Part shown: piece by piece, positions 16,715 to 25,247 of the stretch | Layout: each line of letters starts with the position of its first letter | Position numbering within the stretch: the stretch's first letter is position 1 | DNA from: Lachnospiraceae bacterium | GTDB taxonomy: Bacteria; Bacillota; Clostridia; Lachnospirales; Lachnospiraceae | Direction of reading: 5' to 3' | NCBI GenBank assembly: GCA_910575275.1 | Contig: CAJTEE010000003.1 | Location: forward strand, 1-64,000 | DNA: 64,000 bases | Notes under the pieces: model-generated | What the model saw: the letters and a program-made list of their open reading frames with translations, nothing else | What the model was told of the DNA's origin: nothing | The model's database searches: none | Translations under genes and position numbers: made by a program

Positions 16715-16743
16715 TTGACCTGGGCCGGGTTTCATGCTACAGT
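16715..16743 (+). promoter_or_regulatory. Sigma-A promoter of the HicB-family gene
   Basis: TTGACC (16715-16720), 17-base spacer, TACAGT (16738-16743); the start codon is 39 bases downstream. Confidence 0.6.
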
Positions 16744-16781
16744 AGACGAAACTGGAATTTTGAAAAAAGGAGCAGAGAATC

Positions 16782-17060
16782 ATGACGTTTACCTATCCAG
16801 CGGTATTTACGCCGCATGAGCATGATAGAGGCTATCACGCCGTATTTCCGGATTTGGAGTGCTGCGAGGCGGATGGACCAGATCTGGAGGATGCGGTGGA
16901 AAATGCGCGGGACGCGGCGCTGAATTGGATTACGGTGGAACTCGATGAATATGAGGGGGATCTACCGTTTTCCTCACATGTGGAGGATATTAAGGTCACG
17001 GAGGGGCAGCTTGTGAAGCTGATATCGGTTAAGGTGAAGCTGCTTCCTGACAGTGATTGA
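16782..17060 (+). CDS. Solitary HicB-family protein
   Basis: 92 residues. The partly degraded RNase H-like HicB fold is seen in YPAVFTPHEHDRGYHAVFPD, then LEDAVENARDAALNWI. Antitoxin HicB normally pairs with the mRNA-cleaving toxin HicA. No HicA-like dsRBD gene lies beside it, and the C-terminal DNA-binding domain of full-length HicB is absent. It may be a stand-alone member of unknown role. RBS AAGGAG; it is followed at once by a hairpin element. Confidence 0.8.
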   Translation: MTFTYPAVFTPHEHDRGYHAVFPDLECCEADGPDLEDAVENARDAALNWITVELDEYEGDLPFSSHVEDIKVTEGQLVKLISVKVKLLPDSD

Positions 17061-17063
17061 TGG

Positions 17064-17127
17064 GGGTCCGCAAAGGCGTACAGGGGCGGCCTGTCCGAGG
17101 AGCCCGGCCGCCCCTGCACGCCTTTGC
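17064..17127. repeat. GGTCCGCA hairpin element after the HicB gene
   Basis: Starts four bases after the stop with GGGTCCGCAAAGGC. Arms 17070-17090 and 17107-17127 are 21 bp with one mismatch and a 16-base loop. The T-content after the stem is low. Same left end as the elements at 4233 and 56811. Confidence 0.7.
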
Positions 17128-17227
17128 TGCTTTTTTGGCAGGCTTGAAAGAAGGGAAAAGGAAAAAGATACATAAAGTGGGGGGCGCCTCAATAGAATGG
17201 TAGTAACCAATTCGGAGGGAGCCTTTC

Positions 17228-17677
17228 TTGTTTATGTTGAAAAAATTTAAAAGGCCCAGCAGGCGGCTGTTTACGGCGCTTGGCGTTGTTATGGTGCTTG
17301 TGGCCGGCTGTATCGGGTTTACGGGCTGTAAGGCGGATGTGGAGGAAAATACGAGGCTTGAGGATCTGGAATTTACGGTGGCGGCAGAAAACGAGGTTCC
17401 GGCGCAGCTTAAGGAACTGATTTCCCAGAAACGGGAGAAGGCGTTCAAGCTTACATATGCGGATGGTCAGGATATGTACATCGTTATCGGAGAGGGGCCG
17501 CAGAAGGGCGGCGGCTATAGTGTGGCAGTCCGGGAACTCTATCTGACGGAGAACTCGGTCGTAATACGGACGGAGCTCATGGGACCGGAGAAGGGAGAGA
17601 CGCCGGGGAGCGATCTTTCGTACCCGGTGCTGATCGTAAAGACGCAGTACCGTGAGGAGCCGGTGGTGTTCCAGTAA
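17228..17677 (+). CDS. Lipoprotein-like protein with PrcB C-terminal domain
   Basis: 149 residues. The N terminus is a signal sequence (LKKFKRPSRRLFTALGVVMV) ending in a cysteine-containing box (LVAGC or FTGC), so probably a membrane-anchored lipoprotein. The region KAFKLTYADGQDMYIVIGEG and GGGYSVAVRELYLTENSVVI matches the PrcB_C/protease-stability domain. Start uncertain: TTG at 17228 is seven bases after GGAGGGA; ATG at 17234 is the alternative. Function unknown. Confidence 0.75.
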   Translation: MFMLKKFKRPSRRLFTALGVVMVLVAGCIGFTGCKADVEENTRLEDLEFTVAAENEVPAQLKELISQKREKAFKLTYADGQDMYIVIGEGPQKGGGYSVAVRELYLTENSVVIRTELMGPEKGETPGSDLSYPVLIVKTQYREEPVVFQ

Positions 17678-17685
17678 AATAATGC

Positions 17686-17714
17686 TTTACTTTTGACGGG
17701 ATTTCTGTTAAAAT
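17686..17714 (+). promoter_or_regulatory. Promoter of the cysE leader
   Basis: TTTACT (17686-17691), 17-base spacer, TAAAAT (17709-17714). Transcription would start near 17721, 34 bases before the poly-cysteine ORF and about 520 before cysE. An alternative -35, TTGACG at 17694, has the wrong spacing. Confidence 0.6.
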
Positions 17715-17754
17715 ACAAAAAATTCTTAGACGATTATGAGTCAGGAGAGAGAGT

Positions 17755-17892
17755 ATGTACCGGGAAATGATGAGGGTTGCAGGCTTGAACGATGGATATG
17801 AGAATGCGCCGTTACTCTGTAAGGGCCTTTGTCTGTGTACCTGTCTGTGTTGTTGTTTGCATGGATTCCCGGGAAAGACGAAGCGCCGGTAA
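17755..17892 (+). CDS. Poly-cysteine leader peptide (45 aa), candidate cysE attenuator
   Basis: ATG at 17755 follows AGGAGA by about eight bases and opens a 45-codon frame beginning MYREMMRVAGLN. Residues 22-34 read CKGLCLCTCLCCC, seven cysteines in 13 residues, all encoded by TGT. The tail is basic (KTKRR). A terminator-like structure starts 25 bases after the stop, and the next gene is cysE, which makes the cysteine precursor O-acetylserine. That order (promoter, Cys-codon peptide, terminator, Cys-synthesis gene) is what a cysteine-responsive attenuator would look like; poly-cysteine leaders with this role are known in mycobacteria. No maturation or export gene is near, which argues against a modified peptide or bacteriocin. 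Confidence 0.6.
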   Translation: MYREMMRVAGLNDGYENAPLLCKGLCLCTCLCCCLHGFPGKTKRR

Positions 17893-17916
17893 GTACGGAT
17901 AGCGGACGGAGCTGAC

Positions 17917-17991
17917 AGAGGGCTGTCTGGACATTCGCCTGTCTTTAGATGGGAAACCACAAGGCATGTGACGGTTCAGGGCCCTCTTTTT
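17917..17991 (+). terminator. Terminator/attenuator structure in the cysE leader
   Basis: AGAGGGC (17917-17923) pairs with GCCCTCT (17981-17987), followed by TTTTTG. The long loop can hold further helices. Two competing pairings use the same left arm: local hairpin GACAG-AGGG-CTGTC (17914-17927), and an eight-bp helix between GACAGAGG (17914-17921) and CCTTTGTC (17826-17833) inside the cysteine-codon run. Confidence 0.5.
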
Positions 17992-18063
17992 GTCTTAAAC
18001 AGATTTCAAACGGCTTTTTCCTTCAGAAAAGAAGGAACCGAATCGGACATGCGTGGATATAGT

Positions 18064-18175
18064 ATCGTAAGCGACAAAATGAGTTGTCGTTTACGATCCC
18101 CCTACGGGGGAAGCGCACGATTTTGCAAGGGTAAATGCTGCGTTTCACGCAGCGCAAAATCAGCGCAGCGAACGC
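18064..18175. other. Structured region between the attenuator and cysE
   Basis: Successive hairpins: ATCGTAA-GCGACAA / TTGTCG-TTTACGAT (18064-18097), CCCCC-TAC-GGGGG, and GCTGCG / CGCAGC, with GCGCACGATTTTGC able to pair with GCGCAAAATC. No gene, T-box or known riboswitch motif is seen. It may be an intergenic repeat or part of the cysE leader. Confidence 0.45.
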
Positions 18176-18239
18176 CAAAAACAGAAATTTTTGTCGTTCA
18201 CCATAATCATATATAGACCGAACGAGGAGGGGAAAAGCT

Positions 18240-18878
18240 ATGTTGTTAAAAGAGATCCGAGAGGACATCCACGCGGTAAAGGAACGGGATCCGGCAGCGA
18301 GAAGTACGCTCGAGGTGCTGCTTCTCTACCAGGGAGTGCACGCCTTGATCTGGCATCGGATCGCGCACTGGTTTTGGCTGCACAGGTTTTATTTTATCGG
18401 CCGCCTGCTCTCGCAGATTGCCCGGTTTTTTACGCTGATCGAAATCCATCCGGGCGCGAGGCTGGGGAGAGGAATCCTGATTGACCATGGCTGCGGCGTT
18501 GTAATCGGAGAAACGGCTGAGGTCGGCGACAACTGTACGATTTACCAGGGCGTGACGCTGGGGGGAGTCGGCACCAGGAAGGGAAAACGCCATCCGACGA
18601 TCGGAAATAACGTGATGATCGGCGCCGGCGCGAAGATTTTGGGCGCCTTTGAGGTCGGCGACAACTGTCAGATCGCAGCCAACGCGGTGCTCTTAAAGCC
18701 GCTCGAGGAGAACAGTACGGCAGTGGGGATTCCGGCCAGACAGGTAAAAAAGGATGGGCATCCGGTGCAAAGCGGCGAGGCACCTGTCGATATGGAACAT
18801 TTCTGCCGCATGGAGGAGACGATTCATGCACTGGCTGCGAGAATCGAGATACTGGAACGAGCAGGCAAAAAGGATTAG
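18240..18878 (+). CDS. cysE: Serine O-acetyltransferase
   Basis: 212 residues, the short form found in Firmicutes. The N-terminal helical region includes [20 protein letters not shown] and WHRIAHWFW; the left-handed beta-helix carries [18 protein letters not shown] (about 81-98) with the catalytic His-83, and [10 protein letters not shown]. It acetylates serine with acetyl-CoA to give O-acetylserine for cysteine synthesis. RBS GAGGAGGGG. The ~520-nt leader with a poly-cysteine ORF and terminator suggests control by cysteine supply. Confidence 0.96.
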   Translation: MLLKEIREDIHAVKERDPAARSTLEVLLLYQGVHALIWHRIAHWFWLHRFYFIGRLLSQIARFFTLIEIHPGARLGRGILIDHGCGVVIGETAEVGDNCTIYQGVTLGGVGTRKGKRHPTIGNNVMIGAGAKILGAFEVGDNCQIAANAVLLKPLEENSTAVGIPARQVKKDGHPVQSGEAPVDMEHFCRMEETIHALAARIEILERAGKKD

Positions 18879-18891
18879 AAAAACAGATTTG

Positions 18892-18920
18892 GAATAATTA
18901 CAGGAACGCCGTCATAAGTT
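18892..18920 (+). promoter_or_regulatory. Possible sigma-E promoter of sipL
   Basis: GAATAATT (18892-18899), 13-base spacer, CATAAGTT (18913-18920), 43 bases before the start. The match to mother-cell sigma-E promoters is fair and fits the sporulation role of the gene. Confidence 0.4.
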
Positions 18921-18962
18921 TTCGTAAAGCGAGCAGCTTTGGAAAGGTTTGGTGGCGTTTTT

Positions 18963-20525
18963 ATGATGGAGCTGGTAAAAAAGCATATACATATGAACCG
19001 GCGCAAGGGAAATGTGACGTCCCAGATGACGCTGGATGACGATTTTAATGTGCCGGATTCGATGGATGACGTGGAGGAACTGATTTTAGACAGCGGCGAA
19101 ATTCAGATAGAATCGGCAAAAAATCAGGGCGAAAAGGTGGCGGTGAAAGGAAAACTCGTGTTCCGGGTCCTGTACAGGCGTCCGGGCGGACAGCTAACGA
19201 CTCTGGCGGGCAGCCTGCCGTTTGAAGAAAACGTGAATATGCCTGGACTTGCGGATTCGGATTATGTCCAGGCCGGCGCGGAGCTTGACGATCTTACGAT
19301 CGGCATGATTCACTCGAGAAAGCTGAACGTGAAGGCGCTCATGACGCTGAAGATCCAGGCGGATGCCATCTATGACGCGGAAGCCGCGGCCGACGTGAAC
19401 TTTGACGGGAATGTGGAGGTCAGAAAGAGAGATATCACGGTGGCGGCCATCGCGGTGCGCAGGAAAGACACGTTCCGCGTCAAGGAGGTGCTCACGCTCT
19501 CAGCCAACAAGCCGGACATCGACACGCTTTTGTGGCAGGATATACGGCTGCGCGGCGTCAGCACAAAGCCGCTGGACGGGAAGGTACATATTGACGGCGA
19601 TTTGATGGTATTTGCGATCTATACGGGGGAGGACGGGCAGATGCCGGTCCAGTGCATCGAGGAGACGATCCCGTTTTCCGGTGATGTGGAGTTGGAGGAA
19701 GCGGTCGAGGAAATGATCCCGTTCATCACCGTGCGGCTGATCCATAAGGAGCTCGAGGTGCATCCGGATTCCGACGGGGAGATGCGCGAGCTTGCCGTGG
19801 ACGCGGTCATGGAGCTCGATATGCGGCTGTACGAGGAGCAGCAGGTCGAGATCCTAAGCGACCTGTATGCGCTGGACCGGGAGGCGGTGCCGGATACCGG
19901 AGAGGCATGCTTTGACCAGATCACGGCCAGAAACACATTAAAAACCAAGCTGCAGGAGAAGGTGAGCCTGCCGGGCAGACAACGGATCCTTCAGATCTGC
20001 CACAGCGACGGGGATGTCAAGATCGACGAGGTGCAGGTGAAGGAGGATGGGCTGCATATCGACGGCGTTTTAGAGGCAAGGATCCTGTACCTGACCGCAG
20101 ACGACTCGTCCCCGGTGGGGGCCTCGACCCAGATGCTGCCGTTTCATGTGGTCGCCGAAGCGGCAGGGCTTACGGATAGCAGCGTCTGGCAGATGGAGCC
20201 GGGACTCGAGCAGCTCTCGGCGGTCATGTTAGGCGGTGACGGCGTGGAGGTCAAGGCCATCGTCACGATCGACATCCTCATGCTGCAGCCGGTCTGCGAG
20301 CAGGTGATCCTGGATGTACGTGAGGAGGAGGTGGATGTCGAGCGGCTTAAAAAGATGCCGGGGATCGTGGGCTACATCGTGCAGGAGGGGGATTCCTTGT
20401 GGACGCTGGCGCGCAGATTCCATACGAGCGTAGACGCGATCATGGAGGCAAACCATCTGGCAGACGACAGAATTCACGTGGGAGATAAGCTGATCCTTGT
20501 CAAAGAGGTGCGGGAGAGAGCATAG
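18963..20525 (+). CDS. sipL: SipL-like spore coat morphogenetic protein (DUF3794 x3 + LysM)
   Basis: 520 residues. Three SPOCS/DUF3794 domains in series, each with the pattern of a V.G.L.F.VLY.. strand followed by LPFEENV- or IPFSGDV-like segments, then a C-terminal LysM domain (GYIVQEGDSLWTLARRFHTS to VGDKLILVKE, about the last 50 residues). This is the layout of Clostridioides difficile SipL, which binds SpoIVA and anchors coat to the forespore. Start at ATG 18963 (or 18966) behind GGTGG; an in-frame TTG at 18939 is possible. Confidence 0.9.
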   Translation: MMELVKKHIHMNRRKGNVTSQMTLDDDFNVPDSMDDVEELILDSGEIQIESAKNQGEKVAVKGKLVFRVLYRRPGGQLTTLAGSLPFEENVNMPGLADSDYVQAGAELDDLTIGMIHSRKLNVKALMTLKIQADAIYDAEAAADVNFDGNVEVRKRDITVAAIAVRRKDTFRVKEVLTLSANKPDIDTLLWQDIRLRGVSTKPLDGKVHIDGDLMVFAIYTGEDGQMPVQCIEETIPFSGDVELEEAVEEMIPFITVRLIHKELEVHPDSDGEMRELAVDAVMELDMRLYEEQQVEILSDLYALDREAVPDTGEACFDQITARNTLKTKLQEKVSLPGRQRILQICHSDGDVKIDEVQVKEDGLHIDGVLEARILYLTADDSSPVGASTQMLPFHVVAEAAGLTDSSVWQMEPGLEQLSAVMLGGDGVEVKAIVTIDILMLQPVCEQVILDVREEEVDVERLKKMPGIVGYIVQEGDSLWTLARRFHTSVDAIMEANHLADDRIHVGDKLILVKEVRERA

Positions 20526-20593
20526 GATCGTTGGCTTTCGGCGGATATTTTAAATTTTCCAGATTTTTTTGAAATATATGTGGGAATGAGTAG

Positions 20594-20621
20594 TTGCATT
20601 TCGGGCAAAATACCATATAAT
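20594..20621 (+). promoter_or_regulatory. Promoter before the GIY-YIG gene leader
   Basis: TTGCAT (20594-20599), 16-base spacer, perfect TATAAT (20616-20621). Confidence 0.6.
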
Positions 20622-20636
20622 AGAGTATAGGCCGAT

Positions 20637-20814
20637 AACAGTTCAGACAGGGACGCCTGCCTGAACTGTTGCATAAGCCAAGGCAGCAAGGCAACAATGC
20701 ATCCGGCCGGTGCTTTATCATAGATCCGGGATGTCCCCTGTCGGAGATGCCGGGACGGTAATGGGGTTCCCAGGGGCGTCCGTTACCGTTACATAGACGA
20801 AGGACGGAAGAAGC
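20637..20814 (+). other. Structured leader upstream of the GIY-YIG gene
   Basis: A ten-bp stem AACAGTTCAG (20637-20646) / CTGAACTGTT (20661-20670) opens a ~180-base leader. GGGACGGTAA and TTACCGTTAC segments can form a second helix near its end. No known riboswitch core was recognised. The CAGTTCAG arm resembles the hairpin at 56999. Confidence 0.4.
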
Positions 20815-21084
20815 ATGCATTACACGTATCTGCTGGAGTGCGCAGATCAGACATTCTACTGCGGCTGGACCAATGATCTTAGAAAGCGTATTACGGCCCA
20901 TAACGCGGGATGCGGGGCGAAATATACAAGATCCAGGCGGCCGGTACGGCTCGTCTACTATGAGACATTTTCGACGAAGTCGGAGGCGATGAGACGGGAG
21001 GCGGCCATCAAGAGACTGAAACGAAAGGAAAAGGAAGCGCTGATTGAGGGACAAAAGGAGAAAGGAAGCAATGGACAAGCATAG
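20815..21084 (+). CDS. GIY-YIG nuclease domain protein (UPF0213/YazA type)
   Basis: 89 residues consisting of one GIY-YIG domain: HYTYLLECADQTFYCGWTND, with Y-V/T-Y-L-L and Y-C-G replacing the GIY...YIG motifs as usual in this subfamily, then RKRITAHNAGCGAKYTRSRR and a C-terminal catalytic-type Glu region (SEAMRREAAIKRLKR). Small stand-alone members are widespread; nucleic-acid cleavage is presumed, targets unknown. It overlaps the following carboxypeptidase by 14 bases. Confidence 0.92.
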   Translation: MHYTYLLECADQTFYCGWTNDLRKRITAHNAGCGAKYTRSRRPVRLVYYETFSTKSEAMRREAAIKRLKRKEKEALIEGQKEKGSNGQA

Positions 21085-22633
21085 GAAACGATGGAATCTG
21101 CACAGCTTCGGGAGGCAGCTCTTTTCATGGGTGCTCATATGGTCAATATGGTTTTCCATGACAGCCTACGCAAAGCCGGACTGGCCCGCGGATACGGGAA
21201 TCCAGGCCGAGGCCGGTATTGTCATGGATCTGGACTCCGGAGCGGTCCTTTTGGGACAGAACAGCCACGTAGAGTACCCGCCGGCCAGCATCACGAAGCT
21301 TTTGACGGCCCTCATTGTGGCCGAGCATGCCGACCTGACCGAGACGGTGACGTTTTCCGAGACGGCCATCAACAACGTGGAATCGGACAGCGGAAATAAA
21401 TTCGGCTTCGTCGTGGGAGATACGTTAAGTGTGGAGGACTGTCTGTATGCGCTGCTTCTGCAGTCGGTGAACCAGTCGGCGAATGCGCTGGCCGAGCATG
21501 TGGCAGGGAGTATCCCGGCGTTTGTGGATATGATGAACGAAAAGGTTGCAGAGCTGGGGCTTTCGGAGAGTCATTTTGAGAATCCGTCCGGGCTTAACGG
21601 TGATACCCATTACGTATCGGCCTATGATATGGCAAAGATCGCCCAGGCAGCGTTTGACAATGAGACGGTGCTCATGGTCAGCTCGGCGGTTTCCCGCACG
21701 CTTGGCCCGATTTCGAGCTATCCGGAGGGCTTTACAATCAGCAACGAACACAGGCTGGTAAGCACACAGGATGCGGCGAGCGAGTATTACTATCCGCCGG
21801 CCAAGGCCGGAAAAACGGGGTATTTGCTGAGAGCCGGCAATACGCTTGTCACCTATGCGGAGCAGGACGGAAGACGGTTGGTTTCCGTGATCTTAAAGGG
21901 CAGCCGGCCGCAGTATTTTCTGGACGGCAAAACGCTTTTGGAGTTTGGATTTTCGCGGTTTAAAAATGTAGACATTGCAGAAAACGAGACGCGCTATGTG
22001 ACCGGGGAGGAGCAGACAGAGCTCTTTGGCGTCACCTGTGTGCCGTCGGAGCTGATGGTCGAGCCGGGCCGTGTACTCACACTGCCAAAGGACGCGGAAT
22101 TTGCCGATGCGGAGGTTTCTCTGGCGGCCCTGCCGGATAATTATCCGATCGGTTCGGTAGCGCTTCTTACATATACCTACAACGAGAGGGAGATCGGATC
22201 CGCCTATCTCGTAAAAAAAGCCGAGTATACGGGAGAAATGCTTCATCCGGCCCCGGTCCGGAAGAAAAGCGCGGCGCAGGACACGGATGCAGAGGAAAGC
22301 AGCGCCCGGGCGGACGGAGAACAGGAGAGCGGCGCAGGTCCGGCTGCTTCCGATGAGGAGACAAAGGAAGCCGTGCCGGCCGGAGGAGCGGGGAAGGCCT
22401 ATGACATGTGGTTAATAGGCGCGGTCGCCGCCGGAGCCGCCGCCGTTTTGGGCGCCGCCGGGATCCTTTTCCTTGTCCTTTATAAAAGAAAGAAGGAGGC
22501 CGAGGCGGCAGCCCTGCGCAGAGAACGCCGCAGACAGCGTCTCATGGAGGCCGGGGCCGAGGTCGAGGCGGAATTCAACCGCCTGATGGAAGAAAAACGA
22601 AACCGGGATGGCGGCCGGGGCCGACGCCATTAG
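21071..22633 (+). CDS. D-alanyl-D-alanine carboxypeptidase (peptidase S11, DacF-like)
   Basis: 520 residues from ATG at 21071 behind AGGAG. Signal peptide at the N terminus (to about AYA-34). Penicillin-binding motifs in order: SITK (73-76), SVN (132-134), KTG (248-250). A C-terminal PBP5-like domain, a low-complexity linker (about 395-450) and a membrane helix (WLIGAVAAGAAAVLGAAGIL) with a basic tail follow. It trims the terminal D-Ala of peptidoglycan stem peptides outside the membrane. The C-terminal transmembrane anchor replaces the usual amphipathic helix. Its end overlaps the convergent hemolysin III gene by four bases. Confidence 0.93.
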   Translation: MDKHRKRWNLHSFGRQLFSWVLIWSIWFSMTAYAKPDWPADTGIQAEAGIVMDLDSGAVLLGQNSHVEYPPASITKLLTALIVAEHADLTETVTFSETAINNVESDSGNKFGFVVGDTLSVEDCLYALLLQSVNQSANALAEHVAGSIPAFVDMMNEKVAELGLSESHFENPSGLNGDTHYVSAYDMAKIAQAAFDNETVLMVSSAVSRTLGPISSYPEGFTISNEHRLVSTQDAASEYYYPPAKAGKTGYLLRAGNTLVTYAEQDGRRLVSVILKGSRPQYFLDGKTLLEFGFSRFKNVDIAENETRYVTGEEQTELFGVTCVPSELMVEPGRVLTLPKDAEFADAEVSLAALPDNYPIGSVALLTYTYNEREIGSAYLVKKAEYTGEMLHPAPVRKKSAAQDTDAEESSARADGEQESGAGPAASDEETKEAVPAGGAGKAYDMWLIGAVAAGAAAVLGAAGILFLVLYKRKKEAEAAALRRERRRQRLMEAGAEVEAEFNRLMEEKRNRDGGRGRRH

Positions 22634-23286
22634 GAAACGGCCACGTAGCCGTACATCATCACGTAATGACAGAAGCTTCCTCCCATGACGAACAGATGGA
22701 AGATCTCATGGGAGCCGAAGCTTTTGTGTTTTGCATTAAAAATAGGAAGCTTCAGGGCGTAGATCACGCCGCCGATCGTATAAATCACGCCGCCTGCCAG
22801 AAGCCATGCGAAGGCAGCCGGGGTCAGAGCGGAGAGAATCTGCCGGAAGGCGGTGATACACACCCAGCCCATCGCGATATAAAAACAGGAAGAAAACCAC
22901 TTGGGGCAGGTAATCCAGAGCGCGTTTATGAGGATTCCCATAGCGGCGATTCCCCAGACAAGAGCCAGAAGCCGATAGCCGGCCGGATTGCCGAGGACGA
23001 TCAGGCAGACCGGCGTATAGGTCCCGGCGATCAGGACAAAAATCATCATGTGATCGAGCTTTTTTAAAAGTTTGTTGACCCTTTCGGAGACGTCAAAGGT
23101 GTGGTATACGGTACTGGCGGCGTATAAGAGGGTCATACTGACGATGAAGACGGCGATCGCGGTGATATGGAGCCGCCCGGGGCTTGCTGCCGCCCGTATG
23201 AGAAGGGGGGCAGAGGCGAGAATCGTGAGGACCATGGCGATCAAATGGGTCAATGCGCTGCCGGGATCTTTTACTTTTAGTTTCAT
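22630..23286 (-). CDS. Hemolysin III (YqfA/PAQR) family membrane protein
   Basis: 218 residues with seven predicted membrane helices. Conserved: DPGSALTHLIAMVLTILA near the N terminus, YAASTVYHTFDVS, LKKLDHMMIFVLIAGTYTP and the late GSHEIFHLFVMGGSFCHY. The His/Asp residues form the putative zinc site of the PAQR superfamily. Function in bacteria is poorly defined (membrane homeostasis suggested). Start chosen at the ATG with GGAG upstream; TATAAT on this strand at 23316-23321 is a likely -10. Confidence 0.92.
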   Translation of the reverse strand: MKLKVKDPGSALTHLIAMVLTILASAPLLIRAAASPGRLHITAIAVFIVSMTLLYAASTVYHTFDVSERVNKLLKKLDHMMIFVLIAGTYTPVCLIVLGNPAGYRLLALVWGIAAMGILINALWITCPKWFSSCFYIAMGWVCITAFRQILSALTPAAFAWLLAGGVIYTIGGVIYALKLPIFNAKHKSFGSHEIFHLFVMGGSFCHYVMMYGYVAVS

Positions 23287-23411
23287 ACACTCACTCCAAT
23301 CTATTTGCAAACGACATTATATAGTTTTAAAAACTATATATAATATTTTTATATACTATACCACTTTGCGTAATAAAATGCAAGGGATTTTTTTGTAAAG
23401 GAGCATGCGGC

Positions 23412-24101
23412 ATGCCGGATATATTATATGAAGATACGGAGCTGATTGTTGCGGTGAAGCCGGCCGGCCTGGAGGCACAGGCGGCAAGACGGTTTGCGCC
23501 GGATATGGTCAGTGCGCTTAAAACACATATGGTTATCAACAAAATGTCCACCTCGGGTAAAGAACCATATGTGGCGGTTATCCACCGTTTGGACAGGCCG
23601 GTTTCGGGCATTATGGTATATGGAAAGACCAAAGCGGCCGCAGCGGCGTTAAGTTCACAGCTTCAGAGGCAGGAGATGAAAAAGAGCTATGAGGCAGTGG
23701 TTTGCGGAAAACCTGTGAATCATGTGGATAACTATGTGGATTACCTTTTAAAGGATGGGGATAAAAATATTTCCCGGGTTGTGGAAAAGGGGACGAAGGG
23801 GGCAAAGCGTGCGGAGCTTTCCCTTGAATGTATAAAGTGCTGTCAAATTGAGGGCAGAGAACTCTGTCTTTTAAAGATCCGTTTAAAGACAGGGCGCCAT
23901 CACCAGATCCGTGTGCAGCTTGCGGCGCATGGGCTCCCGCTTTATGGAGACGGGAGATATTACCCGGAAGCGTTTTCAAGTGAACAGCCCGCGCTTTGTG
24001 CCTGTTCGCTTGCGTTTTCTCATCCGAGAACAAACCGGAAGATGGAATTTTCGATTCGGCCTTCGGGTGGTATTTTTGAAAAGATTTACCAGTACGAATA
24101 A
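23412..24101 (+). CDS. RluA-family RNA pseudouridine synthase
   Basis: 229 residues, short because the S4 domain is absent. Catalytic motif HRLDRPVSG with Asp-61, then GMV/IMVYGKTKAAAAALS, and LKTGRHHQIRVQLAAHGLPL and YGDGRYYP. Isomerises uridines in RNA; specificity cannot be told from sequence. RBS AAAGGAG. Upstream is a very AT-rich intergenic strip shared with the divergent hemolysin III gene. Confidence 0.94.
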   Translation: MPDILYEDTELIVAVKPAGLEAQAARRFAPDMVSALKTHMVINKMSTSGKEPYVAVIHRLDRPVSGIMVYGKTKAAAAALSSQLQRQEMKKSYEAVVCGKPVNHVDNYVDYLLKDGDKNISRVVEKGTKGAKRAELSLECIKCCQIEGRELCLLKIRLKTGRHHQIRVQLAAHGLPLYGDGRYYPEAFSSEQPALCACSLAFSHPRTNRKMEFSIRPSGGIFEKIYQYE

Positions 24102-24167
24102 GAGAAGTCATTCGGCGAATACTATGAGATGTACAAAAGAAGTACAAATCAGAAAACGGGTGATTCC

Positions 24168-25247
24168 ATGGTAAGGCCGGATAAAAAACTGAAGAAAATT
24201 CTTTTATTATTGGGGATTACGGGTGCAGTCTACGGAAGTTTCAAGTATCTTCTCCCACTCGTAGTTCCCTTTTTGCTCGCATATGCGACGGCACTCTGCC
24301 TGCGGCCTTCGGTCCGTTTTTTTGAATACCGAATCCGGATCTCGTTTCGGGGAAAGAGGCATCGCCTGCCTGCCGTGTTTATCGGCGGGATCGAGCTCAT
24401 ACTTTTGTATTTGATCCTGCTGGGGCTTTTGTATGTTGGCGGCCGTCTGCTCATTTCCCAGCTTGGTCTTTTATCTGCGAGGCTTCCGCAGTGGCTTTCG
24501 CAGGCAGACATGTGGCTCACGAGGCTTTGTCAAAGCGCGGAGGAGCTGCTTGGACTAAAAGGCGGATATCTTGTGGAGCTGGCCAGGGAAATGACGGAGA
24601 GTCTGGGAGCGGCTCTTAGACGATCTACGATGCCGGCGTTAATGAATAATTCGATGACAGCCTTTCACTTTTTAGCCGAGGCAGTTGTATTTTCTGTGAT
24701 CTATTTCGTAGCGGTGCTTCTCTCCCTGCAGGAGATGGAGGAGCTCTGCGAACGGCGCAGCCGCTCGGTTTTTCACAGAGAATTATCCCTTGTTGGCCGG
24801 CGCCTGGTAACGGTGGGAAACGCATGGCTGAAAAGCCAGCTTGTTATCATGCTTATGACGACTTTCTTGTGTATTCTGGGCCTGTTTTTGATCGGAAATC
24901 CGTATTCGGTGCTTTTGGGGATCGGGATCGGCCTTTTGGATGCGCTTCCGATATTCGGAACCGGGACGGTTTTACTCCCTTGGGGGATTTTTTCGCTCGT
25001 CCAGAGGCGGTGGCGGCATGGAGTCGTGATCCTGGGACTTTATATCGTCTGCTATTTTTTAAGGCAGCTTATGGAGGCGAAAATTATGGGGAACCAGGTA
25101 GGGCTTTCGGCACTGGAATCGCTTCTGTCGATGTATGTCGGATTCAAGCTGTTTGGGATCATAGGCTTTCTTCTGGGGCCGATCGGCTTTTTGATTATTG
25201 AGGATCTGCTTTCGATCTATGGGGAGCAGAACGGGATGCCATGTTAA
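24168..25247 (+). CDS. ytvI: YtvI-like sporulation integral membrane protein (AI-2E transporter family)
   Basis: About 359 residues with seven or eight membrane segments, beginning KKILLLLGITGAVYGSFKYL and PFLLAYATALCLRPSVRFFE. The C-terminal half has GLLDALPIFGTGTVLLPWG and LLGPIGFLIIEDLL, features of the AI-2E/PerM family; the clostridial subgroup with this layout is called YtvI. Start uncertain: ATG 24168 follows GGGTGA; ATG 24129 is in frame but lacks an RBS. The sporulation link comes from family naming only. Confidence 0.85.
   Translation: MVRPDKKLKKILLLLGITGAVYGSFKYLLPLVVPFLLAYATALCLRPSVRFFEYRIRISFRGKRHRLPAVFIGGIELILLYLILLGLLYVGGRLLISQLGLLSARLPQWLSQADMWLTRLCQSAEELLGLKGGYLVELAREMTESLGAALRRSTMPALMNNSMTAFHFLAEAVVFSVIYFVAVLLSLQEMEELCERRSRSVFHRELSLVGRRLVTVGNAWLKSQLVIMLMTTFLCILGLFLIGNPYSVLLGIGIGLLDALPIFGTGTVLLPWGIFSLVQRRWRHGVVILGLYIVCYFLRQLMEAKIMGNQVGLSALESLLSMYVGFKLFGIIGFLLGPIGFLIIEDLLSIYGEQNGMPC

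Noticed and set aside
16782-17060. A HicAB toxin-antitoxin pair
   Set aside because: No HicA-like frame exists on either side; spoIIID ends before it and a hairpin follows it.
17968-18216. An 82-codon frame between the attenuator and cysE
   Set aside because: It covers the hairpin region, lacks an RBS and resembles no family; better explained as leader or repeat DNA.
20637-20814. Known riboswitch or SRP RNA in the leader before the GIY-YIG gene
   Set aside because: None of the conserved cores (SRP GGAA tetraloop region, cobalamin, glycine, SAM) could be found; kept only as an unassigned structured leader.
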